From JBBAFB01 sp041655595 (GTDB lineage: Bacteria; Bacillota; DULZ01), in assembly GCA_041655595.1 (NCBI GenBank), contig JBBAFB010000062.1:1-12120 (forward strand): 12,120 nt of DNA, in the 5' to 3' direction. The translations under genes were made by a program, and so were the position numbers. Below are positions 1 through 6,059 of the stretch, piece by piece (positions within the stretch are counted from its first letter, which is position 1; every line of letters begins with the position of its first letter). The notes under the pieces are model-generated. The model was given only the letters and a program-made list of their open reading frames with translations. It ran no database searches and was not told where the DNA came from.

Positions 1-248
1 CCCAAGTGGGCGGAATGCCTGCCAGCGTTTTTGCAAAACATATAGTGGCACCTGCTCAGAAAAAAGTAGATGAGGGCAGCTTATCGGCGATACAGGCTGA
101 TTATATAATTCACCTGGTGCTTACTACCGATACTTTCCCTGCGGGTGGCTCGGAATATGGAGAGGCCTTGGATGATCCTTCGGAATATCCGGTGCCGGAT
201 GGTTATGACGGGCCGAGATATGTAAATGTGAAAATTGAAGGTATCTAA
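1..248 (+). CDS. C-terminal fragment of an unrecognised protein (5' end outside window)
   Basis: The frame is open from the window edge (first full codon at 3-5) to a TAA at 246-248, giving about 81 visible residues. A GTG at 6 could serve as a start, but no ribosome site can be seen because only five bases precede it, so this is most likely the tail of a longer gene. The visible part has an Ala/Lys-rich probable helix (AKHIVAPAQKKVDEG), a hydrophobic strand (YIIHLVL), then an acidic Gly/Pro/Tyr-rich stretch (residues about 47-71) and a final strand ending VNVKIEGI. There is no signal peptide, membrane segment or catalytic motif. I do not recognise the family and assign no function. A good intrinsic terminator follows within 15 bases, so it is the last gene of its transcript and is separate from the peptidase gene downstream. 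Confidence 0.6.
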   Translation, partial: QVGGMPASVFAKHIVAPAQKKVDEGSLSAIQADYIIHLVLTTDTFPAGGSEYGEALDDPSEYPVPDGYDGPRYVNVKIEGI

Positions 249-259
249 GCAGTAAATCT

Positions 260-293
260 AAAATAGCTTCACCCATGGGTGGAGCTATTTTTT
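260..293 (+). terminator. Rho-independent terminator after the first gene
   Basis: The left arm at 261-273 and the right arm at 278-290 pair over about 13 bp with a single G·U wobble (269/282) and a CATG loop (274-277). A run of six T (288-293) follows. It begins 12 bases after the stop codon of the upstream gene. Confidence 0.85.
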
Positions 294-322
294 GTGCTAA
301 ATCCTCCAAAATGCTATATAAT
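292..322 (+). promoter_or_regulatory. Probable sigma-A promoter for the M20/DUF1015 unit
   Basis: A perfect TATAAT lies at 317-322, 33 bases before the ATG of the peptidase gene. The -35 box is poor: the best candidate is TTGTGC at 292-297 with a 19-bp spacer, overlapping the T-tract of the preceding terminator. The -10 box and its position after a terminator support it; the weak -35 lowers confidence. Confidence 0.4.
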
Positions 323-355
323 AAATGAGAAAATATCAGAAACAGGTGAGTTAGA

Positions 356-1522
356 ATGTTAAAGGAAGCCGATTGGAGTGAAGTTGTTAATTTAACCGGG
401 GAGTTAGTGAAAATTCCCAGCGAGAATCCCAATGGTAGCGAAAAAGCCATCGGGGAATACGTTTTTCACTGGTTGCAGCAACAAGGAGTTACAGCTTGGA
501 AGGAGCAGGTGGAAGGGGATCGCTTTAATGTTGTTGCACGGGTTGGAAACAAGGGGTATGGTTCTACAGCGTTAATTTGGCTGGCACATATGGATACGGT
601 TCCCGTCGGTGAGGGTTGGACAGAGGACCCCTTTGGCGGGAGAATTAAGGCGGGCCGTCTTTACGGCAGAGGCAGCGCGGATATGAAAGGCGGTTTGGCC
701 GCAGCTTTAGTGGCTATTAGAGACTTGGCTCTTATGGGACAGATGCTTAAGGGAGAGTTAATTTTATTAGCAACGGTGGATGAAGAAGGGCAGGAAATGA
801 AAGGAGCCATGACTGCCTTAAAAAATGGCTTGGTCGGTAAAGACAGCTTGTTGGTGGCAATTGAACCCTCCGGTTTAAAATTAATGCCTGCCCACAAAGG
901 ACCAAATTGGTATAAAATCACCACCCGGGGCAAGATGGCCCATGCCGGCAAGCCGGATAAAGGGGTGGATGCCATTCACGCCGCCAGCCAGATTATGGTT
1001 TCATTAAAGGAGTTGATTGCCAACCTGCCCTATCGAGATGAGCTTTTGGGCCCAACCACTATTAATTTAGGCAGAATTAACGGTGGTTTAAAGACTAATA
1101 TAGTACCCCATTATTGCGAGGCGGAAGTAGATATGCGGGTCACATTTCCTATGTCCATTGAAGAAGCGGACAGCCTAGTTGATAGGGCGTTGGAAATAGG
1201 TCTGGCAAAGGTGTCCGGGGCAAAAGCTACCTGGGAAAGATTGGGCCTTAAGAGGAAACCATTAAAGATGCCTGCAGATTCGCCTCTTTTGCTAGGATTT
1301 CAAGCGGCCGTTAAAGAGGTGGTCGGTGATTTTGAAATTGCCGGTTTTCCTGCCTATACCGATGCCGCAATTTTGGCTGCCACGGTCGGTTCACCGCATT
1401 GTTTAACCTTCGGCCCGGGGTATTTGGACCAGGCTCATGCAGTGGATGAATATGTTCCGGTGGAGCAGTTGCAAGCGGCAGTTGCTGTTCTAAAGGCGGC
1501 GGCTTTGCAGTTATTGGGCTAA
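356..1522 (+). CDS. M20 family metallopeptidase / N-acyl-amino-acid deacylase (ArgE/DapE/CPG2-like)
   Basis: This is a cytosolic di-zinc amidohydrolase of 388 residues, the usual length for M20A enzymes (ArgE, DapE, aminoacylase, carboxypeptidase G2). All expected metal and catalytic residues are visible: H78 and D80 in AHMDTVP, bridging D109 in SADMKGG, general base E143 and ligand E144 in VDEEG, E170 in IEPSG, and the last ligand H361 in QAHAVDEY. The dimerisation (lid) domain spans roughly residues 181-295 and carries the active-site His in GKMAHAGKP (H196). The ATG at 356 is preceded by AGGTGAG (344-350). A DUF1015 gene follows after 24 bases, probably in the same transcript. The substrate cannot be decided from motifs: succinyl-DAP desuccinylase, acetylornithine deacetylase, dipeptidase and general aminoacylase are all possible. 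No selenium-pathway partner (YgeY context) is visible. Confidence 0.9.
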   Translation: MLKEADWSEVVNLTGELVKIPSENPNGSEKAIGEYVFHWLQQQGVTAWKEQVEGDRFNVVARVGNKGYGSTALIWLAHMDTVPVGEGWTEDPFGGRIKAGRLYGRGSADMKGGLAAALVAIRDLALMGQMLKGELILLATVDEEGQEMKGAMTALKNGLVGKDSLLVAIEPSGLKLMPAHKGPNWYKITTRGKMAHAGKPDKGVDAIHAASQIMVSLKELIANLPYRDELLGPTTINLGRINGGLKTNIVPHYCEAEVDMRVTFPMSIEEADSLVDRALEIGLAKVSGAKATWERLGLKRKPLKMPADSPLLLGFQAAVKEVVGDFEIAGFPAYTDAAILAATVGSPHCLTFGPGYLDQAHAVDEYVPVEQLQAAVAVLKAAALQLLG

Positions 1523-1546
1523 AGGATAAATTAAAGGAGGTTTATT

Positions 1547-2791
1547 GTGGCCATTATTAAAGCATTTAAAGCGATTAGACCAATTTCCGAACTGGCGGCC
1601 AGAGTTGCTGCCCTTCCTTACGATGTAATGGACAGTCAGGAGGCCAGAGCAATGGCGAAAGGAAATCCATATTCCTTTTTGCATATTGACAAAGCAGAAA
1701 TCAATTTGCCCTTGGATGTTGAACTACATAGTCAGGTAGTTTACGAAAAAGCAGCTGAGAATTACAAAAAATTCAAAAGGGAAGGAGTTTTTCTGCAGGA
1801 CTCTACCCCATCTTTTTATATTTATCAACAGACTATGGCAGGCAGAACACAGAGGGGTTTAGTAGCTTGTGTTTCGGTGGATGATTATTTGGACAACAGA
1901 ATAAAGAAGCACGAACTAACAAGAATGGATAAGGAGATGGACCGCACCAGACATATTGAGTATTGCAATGCCCATACGGGACCGATTTTTTTGACTTATC
2001 TCGCGAATTCCTCGGTTTCTCAGCTACTGCAGCTATGGATAGAAAACAACCAAGTTATTTATGATTTTATTTCCGAAGATGGAGTCCGGCATCAGGTTTG
2101 GCAAATTAACCGGCAAAAAGTAGTAGAACAGCTGGTAAACTTGCTTCAGGCAGTTAGTTCCCTCTACATAGCAGACGGCCACCATAGGGCGGCCTCGGCA
2201 GTGAATGTGGCCTTGAAAAAGAGAAGAGACATGACCGATCCTACAGGGCAGGAGGATTTTAATTATTTTCCGGCAGTTCTTTTCCCGTCCGACGAGTTGG
2301 AAATAATGGATTACAATAGGGTAGTTAAGGATTTAAACGGGTTGACGGAGAAGGAGTTTATGCAAAAGATAGGTGCAGCTTTTACTGTTGAGGAGGCTCT
2401 TACCAAGCCCTTCCGTCCAAAAAGCAAACAAACCTTTGGCATGTATCTGGCCGGAAGGTGGTACAAGCTTACAGCCAAGGAGGGCAGTTTTGACAGCCGG
2501 GAGCCTGTTTCAAGCTTAGCCGTTTCTATTTTGCAAAACAATCTTCTAGAACCCATCCTGGGCATTGCGGATCCTCGTACCGATGATAGAATTGATTTTG
2601 TGGGTGGCATACGGGGACTTGTGGAATTGGAGAAAAGGGTCAAGGAAGGAATGAAGGTAGCTTTTTCCCTTTACCCTACTACCATCCAAGAGTTGATGGA
2701 AATTGCCGATGCCGATCGGTTAATGCCGCCAAAATCTACTTGGTTTGAGCCAAAGCTTAGAAGCGGCCTTTTTATTCACGAATTGGACTGA
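1547..2791 (+). CDS. DUF1015 family protein
   Basis: The protein has 414 residues, full length for DUF1015. Its motifs are in order: ALPYDV (residues 22-27), KKHELTR (120-126), the signature ADGHHRAASA (209-218), DRIDFVGG (347-354) and the closing MPPKSTWFEPKLRSGLF (393-409). The GTG start is set by a strong AAAGGAGG at 1533-1540 with 6-base spacing. No signal peptide or membrane segment is visible, so it should be cytosolic. The DGHHR motif resembles the ParB/Srx nuclease-like fold, which is why members are sometimes annotated as SpoOJ/ParB-like, but there is no ParB DNA-binding helix-turn-helix. The biochemical role of the family is not established to my knowledge; elsewhere it is often found near serine-biosynthesis genes, which are absent here. 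It is probably co-transcribed with the M20 hydrolase. No clear terminator follows. Confidence 0.9.
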   Translation: MAIIKAFKAIRPISELAARVAALPYDVMDSQEARAMAKGNPYSFLHIDKAEINLPLDVELHSQVVYEKAAENYKKFKREGVFLQDSTPSFYIYQQTMAGRTQRGLVACVSVDDYLDNRIKKHELTRMDKEMDRTRHIEYCNAHTGPIFLTYLANSSVSQLLQLWIENNQVIYDFISEDGVRHQVWQINRQKVVEQLVNLLQAVSSLYIADGHHRAASAVNVALKKRRDMTDPTGQEDFNYFPAVLFPSDELEIMDYNRVVKDLNGLTEKEFMQKIGAAFTVEEALTKPFRPKSKQTFGMYLAGRWYKLTAKEGSFDSREPVSSLAVSILQNNLLEPILGIADPRTDDRIDFVGGIRGLVELEKRVKEGMKVAFSLYPTTIQELMEIADADRLMPPKSTWFEPKLRSGLFIHELD

Positions 2792-2877
2792 AGGCAGCTT
2801 AGTCTTGTAAATTCCTTAGGATGTTTCTCCAATTAAGGACTTAATTTGTTGTCGGGGCCTTATTTTGGTAATTATCC

Positions 2878-2906
2878 TTGTTTTAAAAGCAAAAATCGGC
2901 TACAAT
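2878..2906 (+). promoter_or_regulatory. Sigma-A-type promoter for the DegV gene
   Basis: TTGTTT (2878-2883) and TACAAT (2901-2906) are separated by exactly 17 bp and lie about 70 bases before the DegV start. The short inverted repeat GGCTA/TAGCC (2898-2902, 2916-2920) overlaps the -10 box and could be an operator or chance. This makes degV a separate transcript from the DUF1015 gene. Confidence 0.6.
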
Positions 2907-2977
2907 GTAAGCAAATAGCCAATATTTGTGCATAATTGTTTTCAAAAGGCTTAATTTGGTGAATGGGGGATATTAAA

Positions 2978-3832
2978 TTGACTAAAATTGCAATTGTAAC
3001 GGATAGTACCAGTGATCTTGAGTTAGAGTTGGCTAGGAAGCTTAATTTTCATATTCTTCCCCTCAGAGTTGTTTTTAGCGATTCGGAACAATATCTTGAC
3101 GGTATTGAAATTAAGCCGGAGGAAGTTTATGCACGGATGCCGGCGGAAACTCCCAGTACCTCCATGCCCGGCCCGGCAGAGATTAGAGCTTTATTTAAAA
3201 AGTTACAGGGTGAAGGCTATACCCAGATCGTTACTATTCATATTTCATCGGGTTTAAGCAGCACCTTGGATGTTGTTAAAAGTGTCGCCCAGGATTTTCC
3301 CGAGCTGGAGATTGAAGCGATTGATTCTAAAGCTCTATCCATGGGTCTAGGCTTTCTGGTTTTAAAAGCTGTCAAACTGCGGGATTTGGGCTACAGGTTT
3401 AGGGACCTGGTCGAACAACTATATGAAGCCCAGAAAAGAATTAAGGTCTTTTTTGTGGTTAGAACTCTGGAGTACTTAAAAAAAGGCGGGCGCATTGGTT
3501 TAGTGCAAGGCACCTTGGGAGAGGTGCTGGACGTTAAGCCGATAATCTCCATCAACGAGGATGGCAAATATTACACTTACAGCAAAATCAGAGGGCGTGC
3601 CAAATCGCTGGTCAAGTTGAAAGAAATTTTTTACGAGCTGACCAGGGGGAAAACAATTAATTTATTTGTGGCCCATAGTGATGCTTTAGAAGAAGCAAAA
3701 GCAATCTTTGATGAGTTAAAAGAAAGTACCACAACTAAAATAAAGGAGACTTGGTTTGGACAGATTGGTCCGGTGATGGGGGTTCATGCTGGTCCGGGGC
3801 TGATTGGTATCTGCTACGAAGAAAATCCCTAA
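2978..3832 (+). CDS. DegV family fatty-acid-binding protein (FakB-like)
   Basis: DegV/FakB proteins bind a single fatty acid in the cytosol and, in Firmicutes, present it to the kinase FakA for phosphorylation on the way to phospholipids. Family motifs are all present (numbered from the TTG start): AIVTDSTSDL near the N-terminus, TSMPGP (61-66), the acyl-carboxylate/phosphate-binding ISSGLSST (89-96), LEYLKKGGRIG (164-174) and the C-terminal GPVMGVHAGPGLIGI (264-278). The length (284 aa) is normal. I chose TTG at 2978 because GGGGGA (2965-2970) sits 7 bases upstream and the family usually begins a few residues before the first strand. An in-frame ATG at 2963 (adding 5 residues) has no properly spaced ribosome site. 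No FakA gene is visible, so the ligand role is inferred from the family only. Confidence 0.92.
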   Translation: MTKIAIVTDSTSDLELELARKLNFHILPLRVVFSDSEQYLDGIEIKPEEVYARMPAETPSTSMPGPAEIRALFKKLQGEGYTQIVTIHISSGLSSTLDVVKSVAQDFPELEIEAIDSKALSMGLGFLVLKAVKLRDLGYRFRDLVEQLYEAQKRIKVFFVVRTLEYLKKGGRIGLVQGTLGEVLDVKPIISINEDGKYYTYSKIRGRAKSLVKLKEIFYELTRGKTINLFVAHSDALEEAKAIFDELKESTTTKIKETWFGQIGPVMGVHAGPGLIGICYEENP

Positions 3833-3845
3833 ACCCGGGAACGGA

Positions 3846-4003
3846 CCATCTCCACCGCATCCTGGTAATCATGCTGTGGGAGCGATTCTTTGGCTTGCCC
3901 GCGGACAAGCACAACCTAACCCTAAGTGCAGTAGTGACATTCAAGGGGAACTTCCAACAATGATTAGGGGTCAAACAGTAGCTTGGTACCGATTGTGGAA
4001 TGG
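3846..4003 (+). ncRNA. Candidate structured RNA between degV and its terminator (unidentified)
   Basis: The 200 bases between the DegV stop and the terminator at 4034 hold no convincing gene but can fold into a long imperfect hairpin. An outer stem pairs 3846-3855 with 3995-4003 (9 bp, one bulged C). An inner stem pairs 3864-3875 with 3980-3990 (10 bp, one bulge, one T·T mismatch). Inside are a local hairpin GCTTG/CAAGC (3893-3897/3906-3910) and CCCTAA/TTAGGG (3920-3925/3964-3969). The size and single long arm ending at a terminator recall 6S-type regulatory RNAs, but I cannot match any conserved core, and no promoter for it is clear. It may equally be the structured 3' UTR of degV or chance pairing. 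Confidence 0.25.
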
Positions 4004-4033
4004 ATAGGTGGCAGTTTAGCAATAGGTAAAGTA

Positions 4034-4065
4034 AAGGCAGACAAATTTGTCTGCCTTAGTTTTTT
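4034..4065 (+). terminator. Strong terminator after degV / candidate RNA, possibly bidirectional
   Basis: A perfect 24-base palindrome (arms 4034-4045 and 4046-4057) is followed on the plus strand by TTTTTT at 4060-4065. On the minus strand it lies 30 bases past the stop of the BsuPI gene and is followed only by an interrupted T-run, so it may also serve that convergent gene less efficiently. Confidence 0.85.
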
Positions 4066-4087
4066 GTGGTTAAGTTTTTGTCGGTTG

Positions 4088-5266
4088 CTAAATCCTGAAG
4101 CTGGTTACAGATGCGGGCGTGACGGAAGAATAAGCATGGTAATAAATTTCTGCTTTATAATTTCCTTTAGGCAGATCTGGCAAATAGACGAAGCTATAGC
4201 TGGCACCGCCTGCAGCAATTTCTGTGGTGCTTAGGGCTCCCAGGTTGTTACCGTAGCGCCAGGTGAAGCCATTATCTCCTTTAACAATGACCTCAATTCC
4301 TTTGCTGACAGGGTAGGCTATTTTTACAGGCTGCTGAGTTTTGTTTTTAACTTCAAAGGCAATTTGAGGCTGCTTACCGCCGTTAAACCAAGCAGCAAAG
4401 CTCAGCTTATTAGCCAACTCCCAGTTGGGGCTGCCATTCCAATTACCATTGTTCCAGTTTCCCCCCGGGTAGGTGTTAAAGTTTAGGGAAGTAACTGCAT
4501 CCTGCCTGTTACTGCCCATAAAATAGGCATAGGCGTAGTAACTGTCATTGGCCAGTTTGGGTAATTTGGTAGTGTATATCTTTGCCTGCCCTGGAGCCAA
4601 AACTTCTGATTTGCCTTTTTGCGAGTACCATTTATTCCAGGAATCCTGCCAAACCTTGTTCCAACTGGAATTGTAAACAACAATTTCAAATTCTTGTTCG
4701 GAAGGGAAGCTTAGTTTAATATTTTTTTTAGAGTTGTTCTCAACAACAAAGACTAAGTCCTGATTGCTCCCCTCAAAAAGGCGGTAGCTTAAGCCCTGTG
4801 CTTCCGTCACGGGCGGTTTCCAGCTATTTTGGTTGCCCCGGTTTATTTGAGTTTGGGCCACAATGCGTCCGCCGGAAGGGCCGCCGGTAAAATAAGCATT
4901 AACAGTGTAGTTGCCCGAAGTGAGCTTAGGTACATCAACCTTGTAGAACTTAGCATGTCCGGGTAAAAAGTTTTCCTGTTTAAAGCTATTGTTAAATTTT
5001 TTGTTGTCGGAATAACGCCAGACTACCTGATTACCTCTTTGAACCACTAAATCAAACTCTTTTTCGGTGGCAAAGTTCAGTTTAACGGTCTGGCTGGAAG
5101 GGTTGGTCACTAAAAAATAAAACTGATTGCTATCCTCCATATAATAGACAAAATAGTTCAGCGGGTCATGGGCCAAGGGGGCTGCGGCAACGGGACCAAC
5201 CAGGATAGGAAATAAAAAAGCTACCATAAAGAATAGGATGATTAATTTTTTGAATTTGGACTTCAT
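4088..5266 (-). CDS. Exported protein with three tandem BsuPI-like domains
   Basis: The 392-residue protein starts with a signal peptide: a Lys-rich n-region (MKSKFKK), a hydrophobic core at residues 8-24, and an Ala-rich cleavage site near GPVAAA (24-29). The mature protein is three homologous beta-rich repeats at about residues 36-128, 157-252 and 284-380. Each has the pattern F.V.N.(S/T)...(V/I)K(L/I).(F/Y)P/ATEKEF(D/E)(L/I)VV, then a W, then a conserved P-x-L-x-x-G/D-x-Y segment (VPKLTSGNY, LPKLANDSY, LPDLPKGNY). This matches the BsuPI (intracellular proteinase inhibitor, PF12690) fold. Repeats 2 and 3 are joined by a Gly/Asn/Trp-rich linker (267-282). The start is fixed by AAGGAGGG at 5273-5280. 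Export differs from the founding cytosolic inhibitor; such proteins may bind wall or extracellular ligands, and protease inhibition is not proven. No anchor motif is visible, so it is probably secreted. Confidence 0.85.
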   Translation of the reverse strand: MKSKFKKLIILFFMVAFLFPILVGPVAAAPLAHDPLNYFVYYMEDSNQFYFLVTNPSSQTVKLNFATEKEFDLVVQRGNQVVWRYSDNKKFNNSFKQENFLPGHAKFYKVDVPKLTSGNYTVNAYFTGGPSGGRIVAQTQINRGNQNSWKPPVTEAQGLSYRLFEGSNQDLVFVVENNSKKNIKLSFPSEQEFEIVVYNSSWNKVWQDSWNKWYSQKGKSEVLAPGQAKIYTTKLPKLANDSYYAYAYFMGSNRQDAVTSLNFNTYPGGNWNNGNWNGSPNWELANKLSFAAWFNGGKQPQIAFEVKNKTQQPVKIAYPVSKGIEVIVKGDNGFTWRYGNNLGALSTTEIAAGGASYSFVYLPDLPKGNYKAEIYYHAYSSVTPASVTSFRI

Positions 5267-5323
5267 TTCAGTCCCTCCTTAAAATAATGTTTATGAATTA
5301 ATTGCTCAACGGGAGCCACTTAA

Positions 5324-5352
5324 ATTATAGACGATATTGAGTTGGTATAGTT
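5324..5352 (-). promoter_or_regulatory. Candidate promoter of the BsuPI gene with a poor -35
   Basis: On the minus strand a perfect TATAAT (5324-5329) lies 43 bases before the ribosome site. With a 17-bp spacer the -35 position (5347-5352) reads AACTAT, far from TTGACA, and falls inside a repeated octamer. This pattern suits an activator-dependent promoter, which is an inference. Confidence 0.4.
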
Positions 5353-5393
5353 GCAGGTTATGCCAGGTAATAGTTGCCCCTTCTGGCAACTAT
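5347..5393 (-). repeat. Three copies of an ATAGTTGC octamer upstream of the BsuPI gene
   Basis: ATAGTTGC occurs at 5347-5354 and 5370-5377 (23 bp apart) and its reverse complement at 5386-5393. The last two form a perfect 9-bp inverted repeat (5370-5378/5385-5393) with a 6-base centre. CAGGT is also repeated 10 bp apart (5354-5358, 5364-5368). No T-tract follows, so this is a probable protein-binding array, not a terminator. The first copy covers the -35 position of the minus-strand promoter. Confidence 0.5.
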
Positions 5394-5408
5394 CAACAAA
5401 AAGCGTCC

Positions 5409-5468
5409 TTAAAATAAGTTAAAAACAGTTAAAAGGGATTAGAAGGCTGTGCTACCTGATTTTAACTG
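5409..5468 (+). repeat. Helically phased TTAAAA repeats plus an inverted copy
   Basis: TTAAAA starts at 5409, 5419 and 5429, and a one-mismatch copy (TTAGAA) at 5439: four copies at an exact 10-bp period. The third copy belongs to CAGTTAAAA (5426-5434), whose 9-base reverse complement occurs at 5460-5468. In-phase A-tracts are expected to bend DNA and can act as UP elements or regulator sites. The array lies midway between the divergent BsuPI and MerR promoters, about 70-130 bp upstream of the MerR -35. Confidence 0.5.
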
Positions 5469-5537
5469 CGAAATTTTAAAAATGAGCTCGAAGAACCGGA
5501 GAATATATTCGATAATTTAAAAAACTTTTTTGAAGTG

Positions 5538-5566
5538 TTTACAATTATTAATAAAGAGAATATAAT
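5538..5566 (+). promoter_or_regulatory. Strong sigma-A promoter for the merR-ddh operon
   Basis: TTTACA (5538-5543) and TATAAT (5561-5566) are separated by exactly 17 bp, near consensus. Transcription would start near 5573, leaving about a 50-base leader before the MerR ATG. The 17-bp spacer differs from the stretched 19-bp spacer typical of MerR-activated promoters. Confidence 0.75.
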
Positions 5567-5624
5567 TAAGTGGATTAAAAGAATGTTGTTTCAATAAAAA
5601 TGACTGTATATGGAGGCAGAAATA

Positions 5625-6026
5625 ATGATAGAGTTTAATTTTGATCAGCCATTGTACACCATTGGGGTAGTTGCGGAGCTGATAGGGGTTCACCCTGAAA
5701 CCCTCAGAGTGTGGGAAAGAAATGGTTTGTTAAAACCCGCTCGCAGTAACAAACAGCGTTTGTATTCAAACAGCGATCTTAAACGCCTGCAATTTATAAA
5801 CAATTTAATCGAAACCAAAGGTTTGAATTTAGCGGGTGTAAAGCAAATGTTACTTTTATACCCTTGCTGGTGGCTTAAAAACTGTGATGGCCCCGGGGAT
5901 AATGTAAAGGACAGACCGGTTAACTATGCGAAGGTTTGCTGGAAGGATCCAGATTCTTATTGTATTGTTTTAGATGATAAAGCAGATTTTTGTAGTGTCT
6001 GCGAACATTGTCCTAAATTAGACTAA
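5625..6026 (+). CDS. MerR-type transcriptional regulator with a cysteine-rich C-terminus
   Basis: The 133-residue protein has a MerR/HspR-like winged helix: helix-turn-helix at about residues 11-30 (YTIGVVAELIGVHPETLRVWE), wing at 31-48 (NGLLKPARSNKQRLYS) and a second helical pair at 49-78 (DLKRLQFINNLIETKGLNLAGVKQMLLL). There is no long dimerisation coiled coil. Instead the last 55 residues hold seven cysteines: C81 and C87 in CWWLKNC, C105 in VCW, C113, and C123/C126/C129 in CSVCEHC. Spacing and neighbouring Trp residues suggest a metal, Fe-S or redox site as the sensing module. ATG 5625 is chosen because TGGAGGC (5611-5617) sits 7 bases upstream; the ATG at 5610 overlaps that site. The gene is followed after 33 bases by ddh, so it probably regulates that operon, possibly itself. 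Confidence 0.85.
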   Translation: MIEFNFDQPLYTIGVVAELIGVHPETLRVWERNGLLKPARSNKQRLYSNSDLKRLQFINNLIETKGLNLAGVKQMLLLYPCWWLKNCDGPGDNVKDRPVNYAKVCWKDPDSYCIVLDDKADFCSVCEHCPKLD

Positions 6027-6059
6027 AACTTAGATACCATTTAGCGGGGGGTTCTTTTA

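Noticed and set aside
1547..2791. ParB/SpoOJ chromosome-partition protein
   Set aside because: Only the short DGHHR motif is similar; the length, the other motifs and the lack of a helix-turn-helix match DUF1015.
2813..2839. TCCTTA/TAAGGA inverted repeat after the DUF1015 gene as terminator
   Set aside because: The arms are only 6 bp with a 15-base loop and there is no T-tract.
3846..4003. Naming the candidate RNA as 6S RNA or SRP RNA
   Set aside because: The SRP signature loop is absent and I could not match a 6S conserved core by eye; only the overall arm-like folding is similar.
3735..4022. Overlapping open frames on both strands at the 3' end of degV (including 3751-3963 plus and 3804-4007 plus)
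   Set aside because: They overlap the conserved DegV C-terminus, have no ribosome sites and show biased, non-protein-like composition; they are shadow frames.
5370..5393. Perfect 9-bp inverted repeat as a terminator
   Set aside because: No gene ends nearby on either strand and no T-tract follows; the arms are copies of an octamer found again at the -35 position, which fits a binding site better.
5538..5566. Classical MerR-activated promoter at the merR gene
   Set aside because: The spacer is 17 bp, not the 19-20 bp that MerR-type activators need to distort, and no dyad lies between the -35 and -10 boxes.
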